Shown: positions 1 to 8,235 of the stretch, in pieces | Position numbering within the stretch: the stretch's first letter is position 1 | Layout of the letters: each line of letters begins with the position of its first letter | Source of the DNA: Sporomusa acidovorans | Lineage (GTDB): Bacteria > Bacillota > Negativicutes > Sporomusales > Sporomusaceae | Length of the DNA stretch: 64,000 nucleotides | Direction: 5' to 3' (one strand) | Assembly (NCBI RefSeq): GCF_002257695.2 | Contig: NZ_CP155571.1 | Position numbers and translations under genes: made by a program | The notes under the pieces: generated by a model | The model's input: the letters and a program-made list of their open reading frames with translations, nothing else | Databases searched by the model: none | What the model was told of the DNA's origin: nothing

Positions 1-1378
1 GTGCCGCCGTAACCACCAGCATTTCCGGCATGCCCGGCCCGCCTTTCGGCCCTTCGTAGCGGATGACGATGACATCGCCCTTGTTGATCTGACCGCTATA
101 GATCGCCTGTTCGGCCGCCGCTTCCGAATCAAAAATGCGCGCCGGTCCGGTATGCTGCATCATGGCCGGATCAACCCCCGTCTGCTTGACAATGCAGCCG
201 AGCGGCGCCAGATTGCCCCGCAATACCGCATAGCTGCCCTCGGTATGGACAGGGTTGCCCAGCGGCCGGATAACCTCCTGATTGTGATTGACAGCCTGCG
301 CCGCAATGTCGGCCATTGTCTGTCCCGTCGCGATTTTTTCATTCTTGTGCAAAAGGGTGATCAGTTCTTTGATGAGGGCAGGCACCCCGCCCGCTGTCTC
401 CAGATCCCAGAAGGAATGCGGTCCGGCCGGTTTCAAGTTGGTCAAATGGGGCGTTTTGCGGCTGATCCGCTCCACGTCGTCCAGGGTGACTGTGAACCCC
501 ATCTCGCCGGCAATCGCCGGGATATGGAGCGAGGCATTACTCGACCCTCCCAGCGCGGAGGTAAAGATAAGTGCGTTTTCAAAACTATTGTAGGTAACAA
601 AGTCACTGGGCCGGACGTTTTCCCGCACCAGGCGGACCACCTCGCGTCCGCTCTGCTTAGCAATGCGCAATTTCTTCGACTCCACGGCGTGCGACGTGCC
701 GCACCCCGGCAGACTCAATCCCAGGACTTCCGCCAGACACGACATGGTATTGGCCGTGCCCGCCATCGCGCAGGAACCGGGACCGGGGCAGACACTGCAC
801 TCCAGCTCGTACACCTCGGCGTCACTGTACTCACCTACCACCCATTTGCCCACACCTTCCCGCATGTCGGGAATGGCGACCGGCTTGCCTTTGAAAACGC
901 CGGGCATCATCGGTCCGCCGGTGACCATAAGCGACGGCAGATCCAGCCGGACCTGTGCCATCAGCATGGCGGGGACAATCTTGTCGCACGAACCGATTAG
1001 CACCAGCCCGTCCAACTGCTGGGCCTCGGCGGTCAACTCAATACTGTCGGCGATCAAATCGCGGCTGGGCAGGACGTAGCGCATGCCGACATGCCCCTGC
1101 GTCACCCCGTCGCAAATCCCAATCGTATTAAACTCCCAGGGAACCCCGCCTGCTTCCAGAATCCCCCGCTTTACCTCGTCGGCAAGCCTCCTTAAGTGAA
1201 TATGACCGGGATGCATTTCATTCCATGAATTCACGATGCCGATAAACGGTTTTTCAAAATCATCATCCAGCAGCCCCAGCGACCGCAAATGCGCCCGCTG
1301 CCCGGCCCGGTTCGGTCCGGATACGACGATCCTGCTGCGGAACTGTTTATGTACCGGGAAATACTCTCTCTTCCCCAT
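1..1378 (-). CDS. ilvD: IlvD/Edd-family dehydratase, C-terminus beyond window
   Basis: Reading the minus strand from an ATG at 1378 gives 459 codons that run off the left edge. The product matches the IlvD/EDD family of iron-sulfur dehydratases: N-terminal KPFIGIVNSWNEMHPGHIHL, then ICDGVTQGHVGMRY, GSCDKIVPAML and a CPGPGSCAMAGTANTMSC segment carrying family cysteines. IlvD converts 2,3-dihydroxy acids to 2-keto acids in branched-chain amino acid synthesis; relatives act on sugar acids, and the sequence alone does not settle which. An AGGAGG lies just upstream of the start. The family is about 550-570 residues, so roughly 100 residues are missing. It stands alone, with no other ilv gene beside it. 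Confidence 0.85.
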   Translation of the reverse strand, partial: MGKREYFPVHKQFRSRIVVSGPNRAGQRAHLRSLGLLDDDFEKPFIGIVNSWNEMHPGHIHLRRLADEVKRGILEAGGVPWEFNTIGICDGVTQGHVGMRYVLPSRDLIADSIELTAEAQQLDGLVLIGSCDKIVPAMLMAQVRLDLPSLMVTGGPMMPGVFKGKPVAIPDMREGVGKWVVGEYSDAEVYELECSVCPGPGSCAMAGTANTMSCLAEVLGLSLPGCGTSHAVESKKLRIAKQSGREVVRLVRENVRPSDFVTYNSFENALIFTSALGGSSNASLHIPAIAGEMGFTVTLDDVERISRKTPHLTNLKPAGPHSFWDLETAGGVPALIKELITLLHKNEKIATGQTMADIAAQAVNHNQEVIRPLGNPVHTEGSYAVLRGNLAPLGCIVKQTGVDPAMMQHTGPARIFDSEAAAEQAIYSGQINKGDVIVIRYEGPKGGPGMPEMLVVTAA

Positions 1379-1683
1379 GTCCTTTGCCTCCTCATATTCA
1401 TTCAGTCAGAAAATCAGGAGATTATATCAACTCATTGCAAATCTCCATTTGGGTTTACGTTTTTTGGCAGATACGGTATAATAAAGTTGCTAAAACGCCA
1501 CCAGGGCGCACTAAACCAGAGCAGCATGTTGCTTGGCGGCGATGTATGCTGCTTGTCTGCGTCTCACCTCACTTTTTTGAGTTTTTGGACAATCGTGTTT
1601 GTGATCAGCTCCTTTCTTAGCTAAGGCAGTACCATTATGCCTTCATCCAGACATGGATTGATCTTATAATGGAACCGCTCTTG
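1379..1683. other. Intergenic region upstream of ilvD-like gene
   Basis: About 300 bp between the dehydratase start and the XRE gene. I looked for a T-box leader (specifier hairpin and conserved T-box sequence) on the minus strand and did not find one. No convincing ORF is seen. It presumably holds the ilvD promoter, but no strong sigma-A match is evident. Confidence 0.4.
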
Positions 1684-1983
1684 CTATATTGATGTATGTA
1701 TTACAAAAGCGAAATCATATGGAGAACTAAAAAAGCTCCCCGTTTCCGCTTGGTAATCCCATAAATGATCTTCCTCTTCTTCCTTTTCTTCGGTTACAGC
1801 ACGAAGTACGCGCTGGTCAACACCAAACATGTCTTCCAGTGCGTCCCAAATTTCTGTTGAAGCACCACGGCGGCCTAGCTCGATATTGTTATAGCCTTGC
1901 TTAGATAATCCTAATTTTCGAGCAATCTGTTCCTGCGTAAATCCATGCTTCGTGCGTTCTAAATACAACCGCCACCGTTTCAT
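1684..1983 (-). CDS. XRE-family helix-turn-helix regulator
   Basis: 99 residues. Residues 1-60 form a Cro/CI-type helix-turn-helix with FTQEQIARKLGLSKQGYNNI and ELGRRG, typical of XRE repressors. The C-terminal 35 residues are acidic (EEKEEEEDH) and match nothing I recognise. It diverges from a second XRE gene at 2122, and the intergenic region holds two related 17-bp motifs, so mutual or autoregulation is likely. Pairs like this are common in prophage or mobile-element control regions, but no phage genes are adjacent. Confidence 0.75.
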   Translation of the reverse strand: MKRWRLYLERTKHGFTQEQIARKLGLSKQGYNNIELGRRGASTEIWDALEDMFGVDQRVLRAVTEEKEEEEDHLWDYQAETGSFFSSPYDFAFVIHTSI

Positions 1984-2052
1984 TTAACCACCTCATTGTC
2001 AACTACGAATTATCGGATAGATAGATTTGATAAGGTGAATTTAATTTGATTC

Positions 2053-2104
2053 GTCCACAATAAGAAGACTTGTTTAATATTATTTTAGTCCACATTTTGA
2101 AGAC
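2053..2104. promoter_or_regulatory. Two 17-bp operator-like repeats
   Basis: GTCCACAATAAGAAGAC (2053-2069) and GTCCACATTTTGAAGAC (2088-2104) lie in the same orientation between the two divergent XRE genes. They match at 13 of 17 positions, have GTC...GAC ends, and their starts are 35 bp apart. The second ends 18 bp before the + strand start codon. They are candidate binding sites for one or both XRE proteins. Confidence 0.55.
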
Positions 2105-2121
2105 AGTCAAGGGGGATCTTT

Positions 2122-2349
2122 ATGTTTAGACAAAAAATTTTTTGTGAACGTTTAAAAGCGCTAAGACTGTCTCAAAATCTTACTCTTGAACAACTAGCTA
2201 ACGAATTGGATTTAGTTAAACAAACTATAGGTAATTGGGAAAAGGGCATTCGTATTCCTAGCCTAGAAACCAGCATTGCTCTCGCTGAATATTTCAATGT
2301 GTCGTTAGATTATTTAGTTGGCTTATCTGATGAGCCGAAAAGAAGATAA
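2122..2349 (+). CDS. XRE-family helix-turn-helix regulator
   Basis: 75 residues, almost wholly one Cro/CI helix-turn-helix domain: LRLSQNLTLEQLANELDLVK, then TIGNWEKGIRIPSLETSIALA and the YFNVSLDYLVGLSD tail typical of small XRE repressors. A GGGGG ribosome binding site sits 8 bases before the ATG. It probably represses its own promoter and that of the divergent XRE gene. No target operon is obvious downstream: the next stretch is non-coding and leads into the damaged CRISPR array. Confidence 0.8.
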   Translation: MFRQKIFCERLKALRLSQNLTLEQLANELDLVKQTIGNWEKGIRIPSLETSIALAEYFNVSLDYLVGLSDEPKRR

Positions 2350-2691
2350 GTTAGTTCTGACTCAGAGAGTTAATCGTTCTTTTAAAGTGCATATTTTTTC
2401 GATTTATTTTGGGTAATCTTTTTTAAAATCAAAATAAAAGGGGCGTGTCGCTTTGCGACACGCCCTCTTGGGTAAGTTAAGAAGGAAAAGCCTGATAGGG
2501 AAAATGAAAAGAAGAAGCCGCAGCCGGTTTATGGGCACAACGAAACAGAGGGAGCCTCTTCCCTCTATCCCTCTCTACCTGGATGGAGCGGTTTATACGT
2601 AACAGGACACCTTCCTCACGGATGCGCGCTTGCATTTCCTGCCGCTGCCTGAGAAAAGTTTTGGATACATACAGGTTCTTGCTCCGTTTCT
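2350..2691. other. Gene-free stretch before CRISPR remnant
   Basis: Apart from the hairpin at 2441-2465, I see no supported gene here. The short open frames lack ribosome binding sites and recognisable domains. The segment lies on the trailer (distal) side of the CRISPR array. Confidence 0.4.
2441..2465 (-). terminator. Rho-independent terminator-like hairpin
   Basis: A perfect 11-bp stem (GGGCGTGTCGC, loop TTT, GCGACACGCCC). Read on the minus strand it is followed by a T-rich tract (CTTTTATTTTGATTTT), so it would stop transcripts coming from the right, such as the CRISPR precursor or read-through from the IS21 genes. Confidence 0.7.
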
Positions 2692-2786
2692 ATTTGCATT
2701 ACACAATGTTTAAATTACTACTTACATTGTCTGTAATCAAACCAATCATCACTATCATTTACATTCCACAATGTTCAAATTACTAC
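2692..2786 (-). CRISPR. Trailer-end remnant of interrupted CRISPR array
   Basis: Two 30-bp repeats, at 2692-2721 and 2757-2786, separated by a 35-bp spacer. The first differs from the main-array repeat at two positions and the second at one (T to C). Degenerate repeats are usual at the leader-distal end, so the leader should lie to the right. The IS21 element begins within about 30 bp of the second repeat, and the array resumes at 5397 with the same repeat. Confidence 0.9.
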
Positions 2787-2884
2787 GGCATTTTAATGTT
2801 TTTGAATATTCTTGTGCGGTGAAACCGCAGTTCCGGAAAAACGGAAACCGAGTGTCCGGAACTGGGAAACCGCTTTGTGCGAGT

Positions 2885-3661
2885 TTATTCGCTTTGTGAC
2901 TTATCCAGTCCATATATCTCACGCATAGATACATCCTTTGCAGGATCAATGCTTTCAATGTTGATTCTGTAGGCATCATGCGCAATACGATCCAGAATGG
3001 CATCAGCCAGAGGGCTGGCATCACCGCCAAGCTGCTCATACCATCCATCAGGACGGTACTGAGAGCAGAAGATTGTAGAGGATTTCCTGCGTCTTCTATG
3101 AAGCAATTCAAAGATATCCTTTTGCTCATTCTCCGATGGTTTTAGCAGAAGCCATTCATCAATAATAAGTAGAACCGGGTTCGCATACTTTGCCATGACC
3201 TTTTTGTAGGTACCCTCATCCCTGGCCATCTCAAGATCAATGAGCAGATCAGGGAGACGCACATACTTGGTATTAAGATACTGCTTGCAGGCTTCCATTC
3301 CAAAGGCACAAGCCATGTAGCTCTTCCCACTGCCTGTTGCGCCGGTAATGAATAAATTCCGGTGTTCCGAGATATATTCGCAAGTTGACAATCTCTGAAT
3401 CAGCGACCTGTTCAGCTTGCGGCCTGAAGTATAGTTGATATCCATCATGCTTGCTTCAGGCTGGTCGAATTCAGCAAGCTTAATCAGTCTTTTAAGGCGG
3501 TTGCTCTTGCGGCTGCTGTATTCGATGTCCACTAGCATTCCTACACGATCATCGAAAGGAACTTCCTTCATCTTAGGATCATTAATCTGGTTGCGGAATG
3601 CATCTGCCATTGAGGTCAGACGCATTTCAATTAGCTTATCCATCGTACTCTGGTTTGTCAT
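2885..3661 (-). CDS. istB: IS21-family helper ATPase IstB
   Basis: 258 residues, the usual IstB length. IstB is the AAA+ ATPase that helps the IstA transposase choose and bind target DNA. The Walker A motif GATGSGKSY is near residue 107 and the Walker B LLIIDEW near 164; the N-terminal helical part (LRLTSMADAFRNQ) is typical. The gene follows istA by a few bases, the standard istAB order. The reading frame is intact, so this half of the element looks functional. Confidence 0.93.
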   Translation of the reverse strand: MTNQSTMDKLIEMRLTSMADAFRNQINDPKMKEVPFDDRVGMLVDIEYSSRKSNRLKRLIKLAEFDQPEASMMDINYTSGRKLNRSLIQRLSTCEYISEHRNLFITGATGSGKSYMACAFGMEACKQYLNTKYVRLPDLLIDLEMARDEGTYKKVMAKYANPVLLIIDEWLLLKPSENEQKDIFELLHRRRRKSSTIFCSQYRPDGWYEQLGGDASPLADAILDRIAHDAYRINIESIDPAKDVSMREIYGLDKSQSE

Positions 3662-3667
3662 ATGCGC

Positions 3668-5068
3668 TTACCTCCTGTAATAGCTGGCGCCACGGGTGAT
3701 GCCATGCTGATTGCTGTTTGTGGATTCGGATCTTTTATCTTCCGATTCAGACTTGTAGCTACCGGTTGTGAGTATGTTTTTGATACTTTTGTAGCTGGGC
3801 GAGGCCGTGTAGCTTAAAGCTTTTGCACAGGACGCCTCCAATGTTTCTACAGAATACTTGTCCGTAAGCTTTAGAAGTCCCATACAGCTCCGGTAAGTCT
3901 GCTGTTCCACAAGTTTCGAGGTAAGGATTGCATCGACAGCCTTGTACGTATTGCTGCCAATCCGTTCTGCCCACTGGCGGAAACGGTTGCCGTTCCACTC
4001 CAGATATTTTTGGTGGTCTTCCGGCATATGCTCCACAATCGTATCATACTGCCCCGTACGACCGTGAAGACGTGGATGAGAAGCGATACGAGTATGGTTG
4101 TAAAAGATTTCTATTGTTTTGTCTGTTACCCTGACGTCGACTTTACGCTTTATGTACTCAAATGGAACAGAGTATAGCATTGCATCGACAGATATGTGAT
4201 AATTGAACTGAACGGTGGCTTGCTTCCATTCCGCCAGTTCATATCGGGTAGCAGGCAGCGGTGCCAACAAGGGCATTTCTTCTCCAAGAAATACGCTGAG
4301 CCGGCTGCCCTCTTTCTTTTGAAAGGGGCGTGCATTAAACGCTTTCAGTTTTTCCCTGATTGCTATGTTCAGTTCGGTAAGGGAGAAAAACTGCTCATTT
4401 CTGAGTGCAGCGGTAATCCAGGTGGAGATATTCCCAACCGTTCCCTCTGCGTTTGGCTTATCCTTCGGAGTCCTGACACGGGCAGGGATAATAGCGGTTC
4501 CATAGTGTTCTGCCATCTCATGGTAAACAGCATTGACCTGCTGATTGTACCAGCCACTGTTATGTATCACGGCAGTTTTACAGTTGTCCGGCACCAGAAT
4601 CTTAGCCACACCGTTGAAGAATTCATACATGTGAACATGGGCCGTAATCCATGCCCGCTGCTTCTCATTAATGAATGCTTCGACAAAGGCATACTGGCTG
4701 TAAGTCATTACACCGACAAAGAGGTAGGCATTAATGATCTCACCGGTATCCGGATCAGTGATTTGTGCCGGGTCGCCAGCCCAGTCGACCTCAACCTGTT
4801 CTCCAGGCTTACGGTTGATATGCATGGTAGCACGGCGTTTCTGCTCATCTTGTTGGATATAATAGCAGAATTGTGAATACATAAGGGGATCTTCGCCTGA
4901 CTGGCGGCAGTCTTCCATGTATTCCGTCCACAGAAGTTTTTTGCTTACACCATTGCGGAGAAGCTCCTTGCGAATGTAGGCGAAGTCAGGCATCCGCTTT
5001 GTGGGTGTGTCTGAATGCTTGCCTTTTGACGGAAACAGAATCCCGGCAAGCACTTCATCTGGCATCAA
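3668..5068 (-). CDS. istA: IS21-family transposase IstA, catalytic part (frameshifted)
   Basis: 466 residues containing the DDE integrase core: first Asp in VDWAGDP, second in LVPDNCKT, Glu in PNAEGTVGN. IstA cuts and joins the IS ends. The usual N-terminal helix-turn-helix is missing from this frame. It is found just upstream in another frame (5055-5207), and the two frames meet at a WPL/MPDEV junction where the spacing is off by one base. A full IstA would be about 510 residues. The element may therefore not move by itself, unless the frameshift is programmed or is a sequence error. Confidence 0.88.
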   Translation of the reverse strand: MMPDEVLAGILFPSKGKHSDTPTKRMPDFAYIRKELLRNGVSKKLLWTEYMEDCRQSGEDPLMYSQFCYYIQQDEQKRRATMHINRKPGEQVEVDWAGDPAQITDPDTGEIINAYLFVGVMTYSQYAFVEAFINEKQRAWITAHVHMYEFFNGVAKILVPDNCKTAVIHNSGWYNQQVNAVYHEMAEHYGTAIIPARVRTPKDKPNAEGTVGNISTWITAALRNEQFFSLTELNIAIREKLKAFNARPFQKKEGSRLSVFLGEEMPLLAPLPATRYELAEWKQATVQFNYHISVDAMLYSVPFEYIKRKVDVRVTDKTIEIFYNHTRIASHPRLHGRTGQYDTIVEHMPEDHQKYLEWNGNRFRQWAERIGSNTYKAVDAILTSKLVEQQTYRSCMGLLKLTDKYSVETLEASCAKALSYTASPSYKSIKNILTTGSYKSESEDKRSESTNSNQHGITRGASYYRR

Positions 5069-5207
5069 GTGGCCAAGAGATATTATTCTCTTTTGCCTTT
5101 TTCAGGACGATGTTCACCGTCTTCTTAGAGACACTGCAACTGTATGCAATGTTCTGCTGACTGAATCCTAAGCTATGTAGCCTAAGGATTTCACGATACT
5201 TGGTCAT
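5055..5207 (-). pseudogene. istA: N-terminal HTH fragment of IstA in another frame
   Basis: Fifty codons from an ATG at 5207, preceded by AAGGAGG at 9 bases. The product starts MTKYREILRLHSLGFSQQNI and continues with SVSKKTV, the DNA-binding start of IS21 IstA proteins. The frame stops (TGA) exactly where the catalytic frame begins at MPDEV. This is the true translation start of istA, separated from the rest by a one-base shift. Confidence 0.8.
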
Positions 5208-5396
5208 ATATCATGACCTCCTTATAATGTATTTACACCATCTGGTGCATGGTTACATTATAAGGAAGATATATTTAAACGGTTTCCAACACCGGAGGGT
5301 TGGTTTCTTTTAAACCGGAATGACGGTTTCCAGTGACCGGACAGGCGGGGTAATCAGCTCCGGATTATTCAGTTTTGCAATCTCATAACATATATA

Positions 5397-6086
5397 ATTT
5401 ACATTCCACAATGTTTAAATTACTACTTGGCTTTGCCCTGAGCATCGATCGCAAGATTAGCCATTTACATTCCACAATGTTTAAATTACTACAACTCGTA
5501 ACGATCCGAAGACCAGTTATATTTTTGAATTTACATTCCACAATGTTTAAATTACTACCTAAAAATCATGGATGACGAAACCGCCTGGGAGCAAATTTAC
5601 ATTCCACAATGTTTAAATTACTACTGCAAGCATAAATTTAAGATACTTCAGATAATCTTGATTTACATTCCACAATGTTTAAATTACTACATGCCATTAC
5701 TTTCGCTATCCAATGTACCCAAAAGTTATTTACATTCCACAATGTTTAAATTACTACTGACTTCTTCTTTGAATACCTTCGATGGTTTGAACTTATTTAC
5801 ATTCCACAATGTTTAAATTACTACACGTGTATGTTCAACTACAAATATTGCTTTATCCATTTACATTCCACAATGTTTAAATTACTACGTGAGAGAGTAA
5901 AGGCTAGGACACGAGATGTACTTATTTACATTCCACAATGTTTAAATTACTACGGGTACTGAATCAGTCTCTTCGCGATTATACTTTGTAATTTACATTC
6001 CACAATGTTTAAATTACTACTGAAAGCGCATGATAAAACGAATTTGTGGTAACTGTATTTACATTCCACAATGTTTAAATTACTAC
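5397..6086 (-). CRISPR. Main CRISPR array block, 11 repeats, type I-B-like
   Basis: Eleven identical 30-bp repeats begin at 5397, 5463, 5529, 5595, 5661, 5728, 5795, 5859, 5924, 5991 and 6057, with ten spacers of 34-37 bp. On the minus strand the repeat ends GTGGAATGTAAAT, like the type I-B repeats of Clostridioides difficile, so the array is probably transcribed right to left. An 18-base partial spacer (6087-6104) follows the last repeat and then runs straight into a RAYT transposon. No leader and no cas gene are present. With the two repeats at 2692-2786 the original array had at least 13 repeats. Confidence 0.97.
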
Positions 6087-6104
6087 GTGCACATTCCCGG
6101 CAAT

Positions 6105-6941
6105 GGAGACATCAAGGGACGTTCCTTTTCCGTCAACTTCTTGCTATCACACCACGAGAAATTCCAGTTGCACGCTCAATCTGTCGAATGGATAATCCTT
6201 CTTTTTCTTTCAACTGCCTTAGCATAGCATCACGTTCTGGCTTGGACCATCCCGCTATTTCATGTGGTTCGCGTCCCTCCGTTGATCGCAATATTTTGCG
6301 ACGTACTTCATCTTCGGATAGATTTATCTTCCCTGATACATCAAAGTCATCATCCGTACTCATTTGATGTAACCGGACCCACTCATCTCTCCCCAATAGG
6401 CTCAATGAAAATCCTGTATCCGTCAACCTCCCGCCCTGCACGTAGTCTCGATAACTGCTAAACTTATATTCTTCAAGTTTTCCAACGATTCCAGCCTTTA
6501 CAGGATTTTGGTGTATATAACGGATCAGCGGTATAAAATATTCGTCAATTACTACGGGGGTACTCTTATATCGACTAGCTATTAATGCTCCGCTTCGCTC
6601 ATATTTTTTATTAAAGTACATTACATATTTCGTTAATAGCCTCTTCATAATTTGTGAGATATCACCTGTTTTATTTTCCTTTAGCAAAAGATGAACATGA
6701 TTACTCATTAAGCAGTAGGCATGTATCTCAAATGCCATCTCAGCCTTTATTTGCTGCAAGCTTTCGATAAAATATAAGAAGTCGCTGTCCCCTTCAAATA
6801 AGCTCTGATGATTTATTCCCCGGAAAACTATATGGTAATAACCCGTAGCGCTTAACTTTCTGACCTGTCTGGACATTTTTATCACCTCTCTTTTACATTT
6901 TACCATTTTTAGGACGAAAAAGGAACGTCCCTATATGTCCC
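6105..6941 (-). mobile_element. RAYT (REP-associated) transposon, copy 1
   Basis: An 837-bp unit with imperfect inverted ends (GGAGACATCAAGGGACGTTC on the left; GGGACATATAGGGACGTTCC as the reverse complement of the right end) around one Y1-type transposase gene. A unit of exactly the same length is repeated at 13586-14422. It sits in a CRISPR spacer and separates the array from its expected leader. The sequence to its right shows no continuation of the array. Confidence 0.85.
6133..6876 (-). CDS. RAYT-type Y1 HUH transposase
   Basis: 247 residues from the ATG at 6876, preceded by AGAGGTG at 8 bases; an in-frame ATG 10 codons upstream lacks such a site. IS200-like/REP-associated tyrosine transposase: the HUH motif is in SNHVHLLLKE, the probable catalytic tyrosine in KYVMYFNKKY, and the C-terminus has a helix-turn-helix (LSIRQIERATGISRGVIARS). 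Enzymes of this family nick single-stranded DNA and mobilise REP-type palindromes. The product is almost identical to the one at 13614-14357 (one residue differs: V versus E in STPVxIDEY), showing recent movement. Confidence 0.92.
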   Translation of the reverse strand: MSRQVRKLSATGYYHIVFRGINHQSLFEGDSDFLYFIESLQQIKAEMAFEIHAYCLMSNHVHLLLKENKTGDISQIMKRLLTKYVMYFNKKYERSGALIASRYKSTPVVIDEYFIPLIRYIHQNPVKAGIVGKLEEYKFSSYRDYVQGGRLTDTGFSLSLLGRDEWVRLHQMSTDDDFDVSGKINLSEDEVRRKILRSTEGREPHEIAGWSKPERDAMLRQLKEKEGLSIRQIERATGISRGVIARS

Positions 6942-6950
6942 ATTAAACAG

Positions 6951-6996
6951 AATAACTCCTGCTAATTTATACAGAAATTGGCGGGAGTTATTTTAT
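6951..6996 (+). terminator. Strong rho-independent terminator
   Basis: An approximately 17-bp stem beginning AATAACTCCTGC and ending GCGGGAGTTATT, followed by TTATT. It points on the + strand but has no intact + strand gene before it. It may belong to something lost when the RAYT unit arrived. Confidence 0.7.
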
Positions 6997-7352
6997 TCCG
7001 CTGTTGCTAATATACGGTTCTCCTCGATTAATCTTAAACGAACTTGTTACTTTAATGTACATGGCACCATTGTCATGTCATAAGTGGAACACCTTGATTT
7101 TACTGGCCATAGGCATTTTCTTGTTCTAGTACATGCCACTAAATCATTCCTTAACGTGCCACTACTATATCTTGAAAATCCAGGATGTATCTGGCTTTAA
7201 CGGCATCTTTATATTATTCCATAACATGACAAGCCAAGTGCTTGGTTCAGTCCATCCCCACCACAATGTCGTAGGGACTAGATCTTTTTAAATCAATTAG
7301 CTAGCTTTGCACCGACTCTATCTTATAAGATTATTTTTTAAACTACTATACT
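6997..7352. other. Gene-free region with degenerate IS-end-like sequence
   Basis: No supported gene. On the minus strand 7100-7150 reads GTGGCATGTACTAGAACAAG then AAAATGCC, which resembles a segment near 21085-21125 (ATGGCATATACTGGAACGTG, then AAAATACC) and more weakly 14425-14450. These look like decayed ends of one insertion-sequence family. Confidence 0.4.
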
Positions 7353-8093
7353 TTATTTGCTTTTTTCCATTCGCGCCACTACTCTGTGCCATAAGTGTTT
7401 CTGTAAGAAACTTCCTTCTACGCTTTCTTCCATATCCAGAAACATTTTATACGGAACAGTAAATGACAACATGTCAGCTTCGACCATGGGGCGTACTGTA
7501 ATATCAGTCAACCCCACAACCGCTCTTGGATTTTCCTTCTGGGCTTCGGAGTAGGGAACTAGGAAAATGGACTGACACCCTGCGCCAAAAGGTATCATAA
7601 CATTTTCACTTCCCGGTCTGTAATAGTTTGCAAGTACTGTAAGGGCCGATAACTGATCATTATTAACATAAAACACAATTAACTCCGGTAGTTCCTTGGC
7701 AGTATCAATCTGTGACAAAGGTTTAAAAATTACGTACTGGTAGGGAAGATCAGTGATTGGCAAACACTCAACAAACTCTGCTCCCAGCTCAGGATTTTTT
7801 ATATATCCTTCGCCTTCAAACTGGCCGCTTTTACCAACTGACAAAAAGTATTCAATCCCACCCGGATAATTCGGATATTGGCCAAAACCTAAGCCTACTT
7901 TACCACCAGGACAGCCTGTGGTTTTACGTTCAAAAACTGAGGTTTTTCCTTTGGCTGCCGCAATAAATAACGGAATTGCACAGCTCCACTGCCCTTCTTT
8001 ACCCTGAAGCGCCCCTGCCGGTTTTTCATTGCTAAGCAAAACAGCTACCGGCTCATAATGCAAGCTCAATTCTTTAACCAAACGGCTTTCCAT
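7353..8093 (-). CDS. DUF169 family protein
   Basis: 246 residues of the DUF169 (COG2043) family, common in anaerobes and archaea and biochemically unassigned. Family-like features are the early LHYEPVAVLL, a central cysteine-glycine segment (TTGCPGGKVGLGFG) and FGAGCQSI. No signal peptide or membrane segment is seen, so it is probably cytoplasmic. The promoter region holds a perfect 18-bp palindrome that is also found at the adjacent marR gene, so it is very likely repressed by that MarR protein. An effector-binding or redox role is only a guess. Confidence 0.85.
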   Translation of the reverse strand: MESRLVKELSLHYEPVAVLLSNEKPAGALQGKEGQWSCAIPLFIAAAKGKTSVFERKTTGCPGGKVGLGFGQYPNYPGGIEYFLSVGKSGQFEGEGYIKNPELGAEFVECLPITDLPYQYVIFKPLSQIDTAKELPELIVFYVNNDQLSALTVLANYYRPGSENVMIPFGAGCQSIFLVPYSEAQKENPRAVVGLTDITVRPMVEADMLSFTVPYKMFLDMEESVEGSFLQKHLWHRVVARMEKSK

Positions 8094-8198
8094 CTTCTTT
8101 ACCTCACTTTATTTTATATTTTATACTGTTATGAAAATGTTTACTTGTCACTACCGGATATCTTTATCAGTGTTTATAAACGTCTATGCTTATCATTA

Positions 8199-8216
8199 TA
8201 GTTGTCATGACAACTA
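8199..8216. promoter_or_regulatory. MarR operator upstream of DUF169 gene
   Basis: TAGTTGTCATGACAACTA is a perfect 18-bp palindrome 106 bp before the DUF169 start codon. On the minus strand a TATAAT -10 box directly overlaps its downstream end and a TTGAAG -35 lies upstream, so a bound repressor would block the promoter. The half-site AGTTGTC recurs at the marR promoter. Confidence 0.8.
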
Positions 8217-8235
8217 TGACTTCAAAAAAAATCGG

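Larger units (their letters stand above)
2797..5379 (-). mobile_element. IS21-family insertion sequence inside CRISPR array
   Basis: An istA-istB element of about 2.5 kb lies between two parts of one CRISPR array. Subterminal repeats are inverted between the ends: TGTCCGGAACTGGGAAACCG on the left, and TGTCCGGTCACTGGAAACCG as the reverse complement of the right end. This multiple-repeat arrangement is typical of IS21 ends. I could not fix the exact termini or a target duplication; the boundaries given are approximate to about 20 bp. Confidence 0.8.

Noticed and set aside
152..1079. Long + strand open frames over the left edge
   Set aside because: They are antisense to the IlvD/Edd-family gene, which has a clear family match and ribosome binding site on the minus strand.
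1379..1683. Possible T-box leader upstream of the ilvD-like gene
   Set aside because: The conserved T-box sequence and antiterminator bulge are not present on the minus strand.
5375..6227. + strand frames reading through the CRISPR block
   Set aside because: They only translate the repeats and spacers (recurrent LHSTMFKLL and YIPQCLNYY); no protein is encoded.
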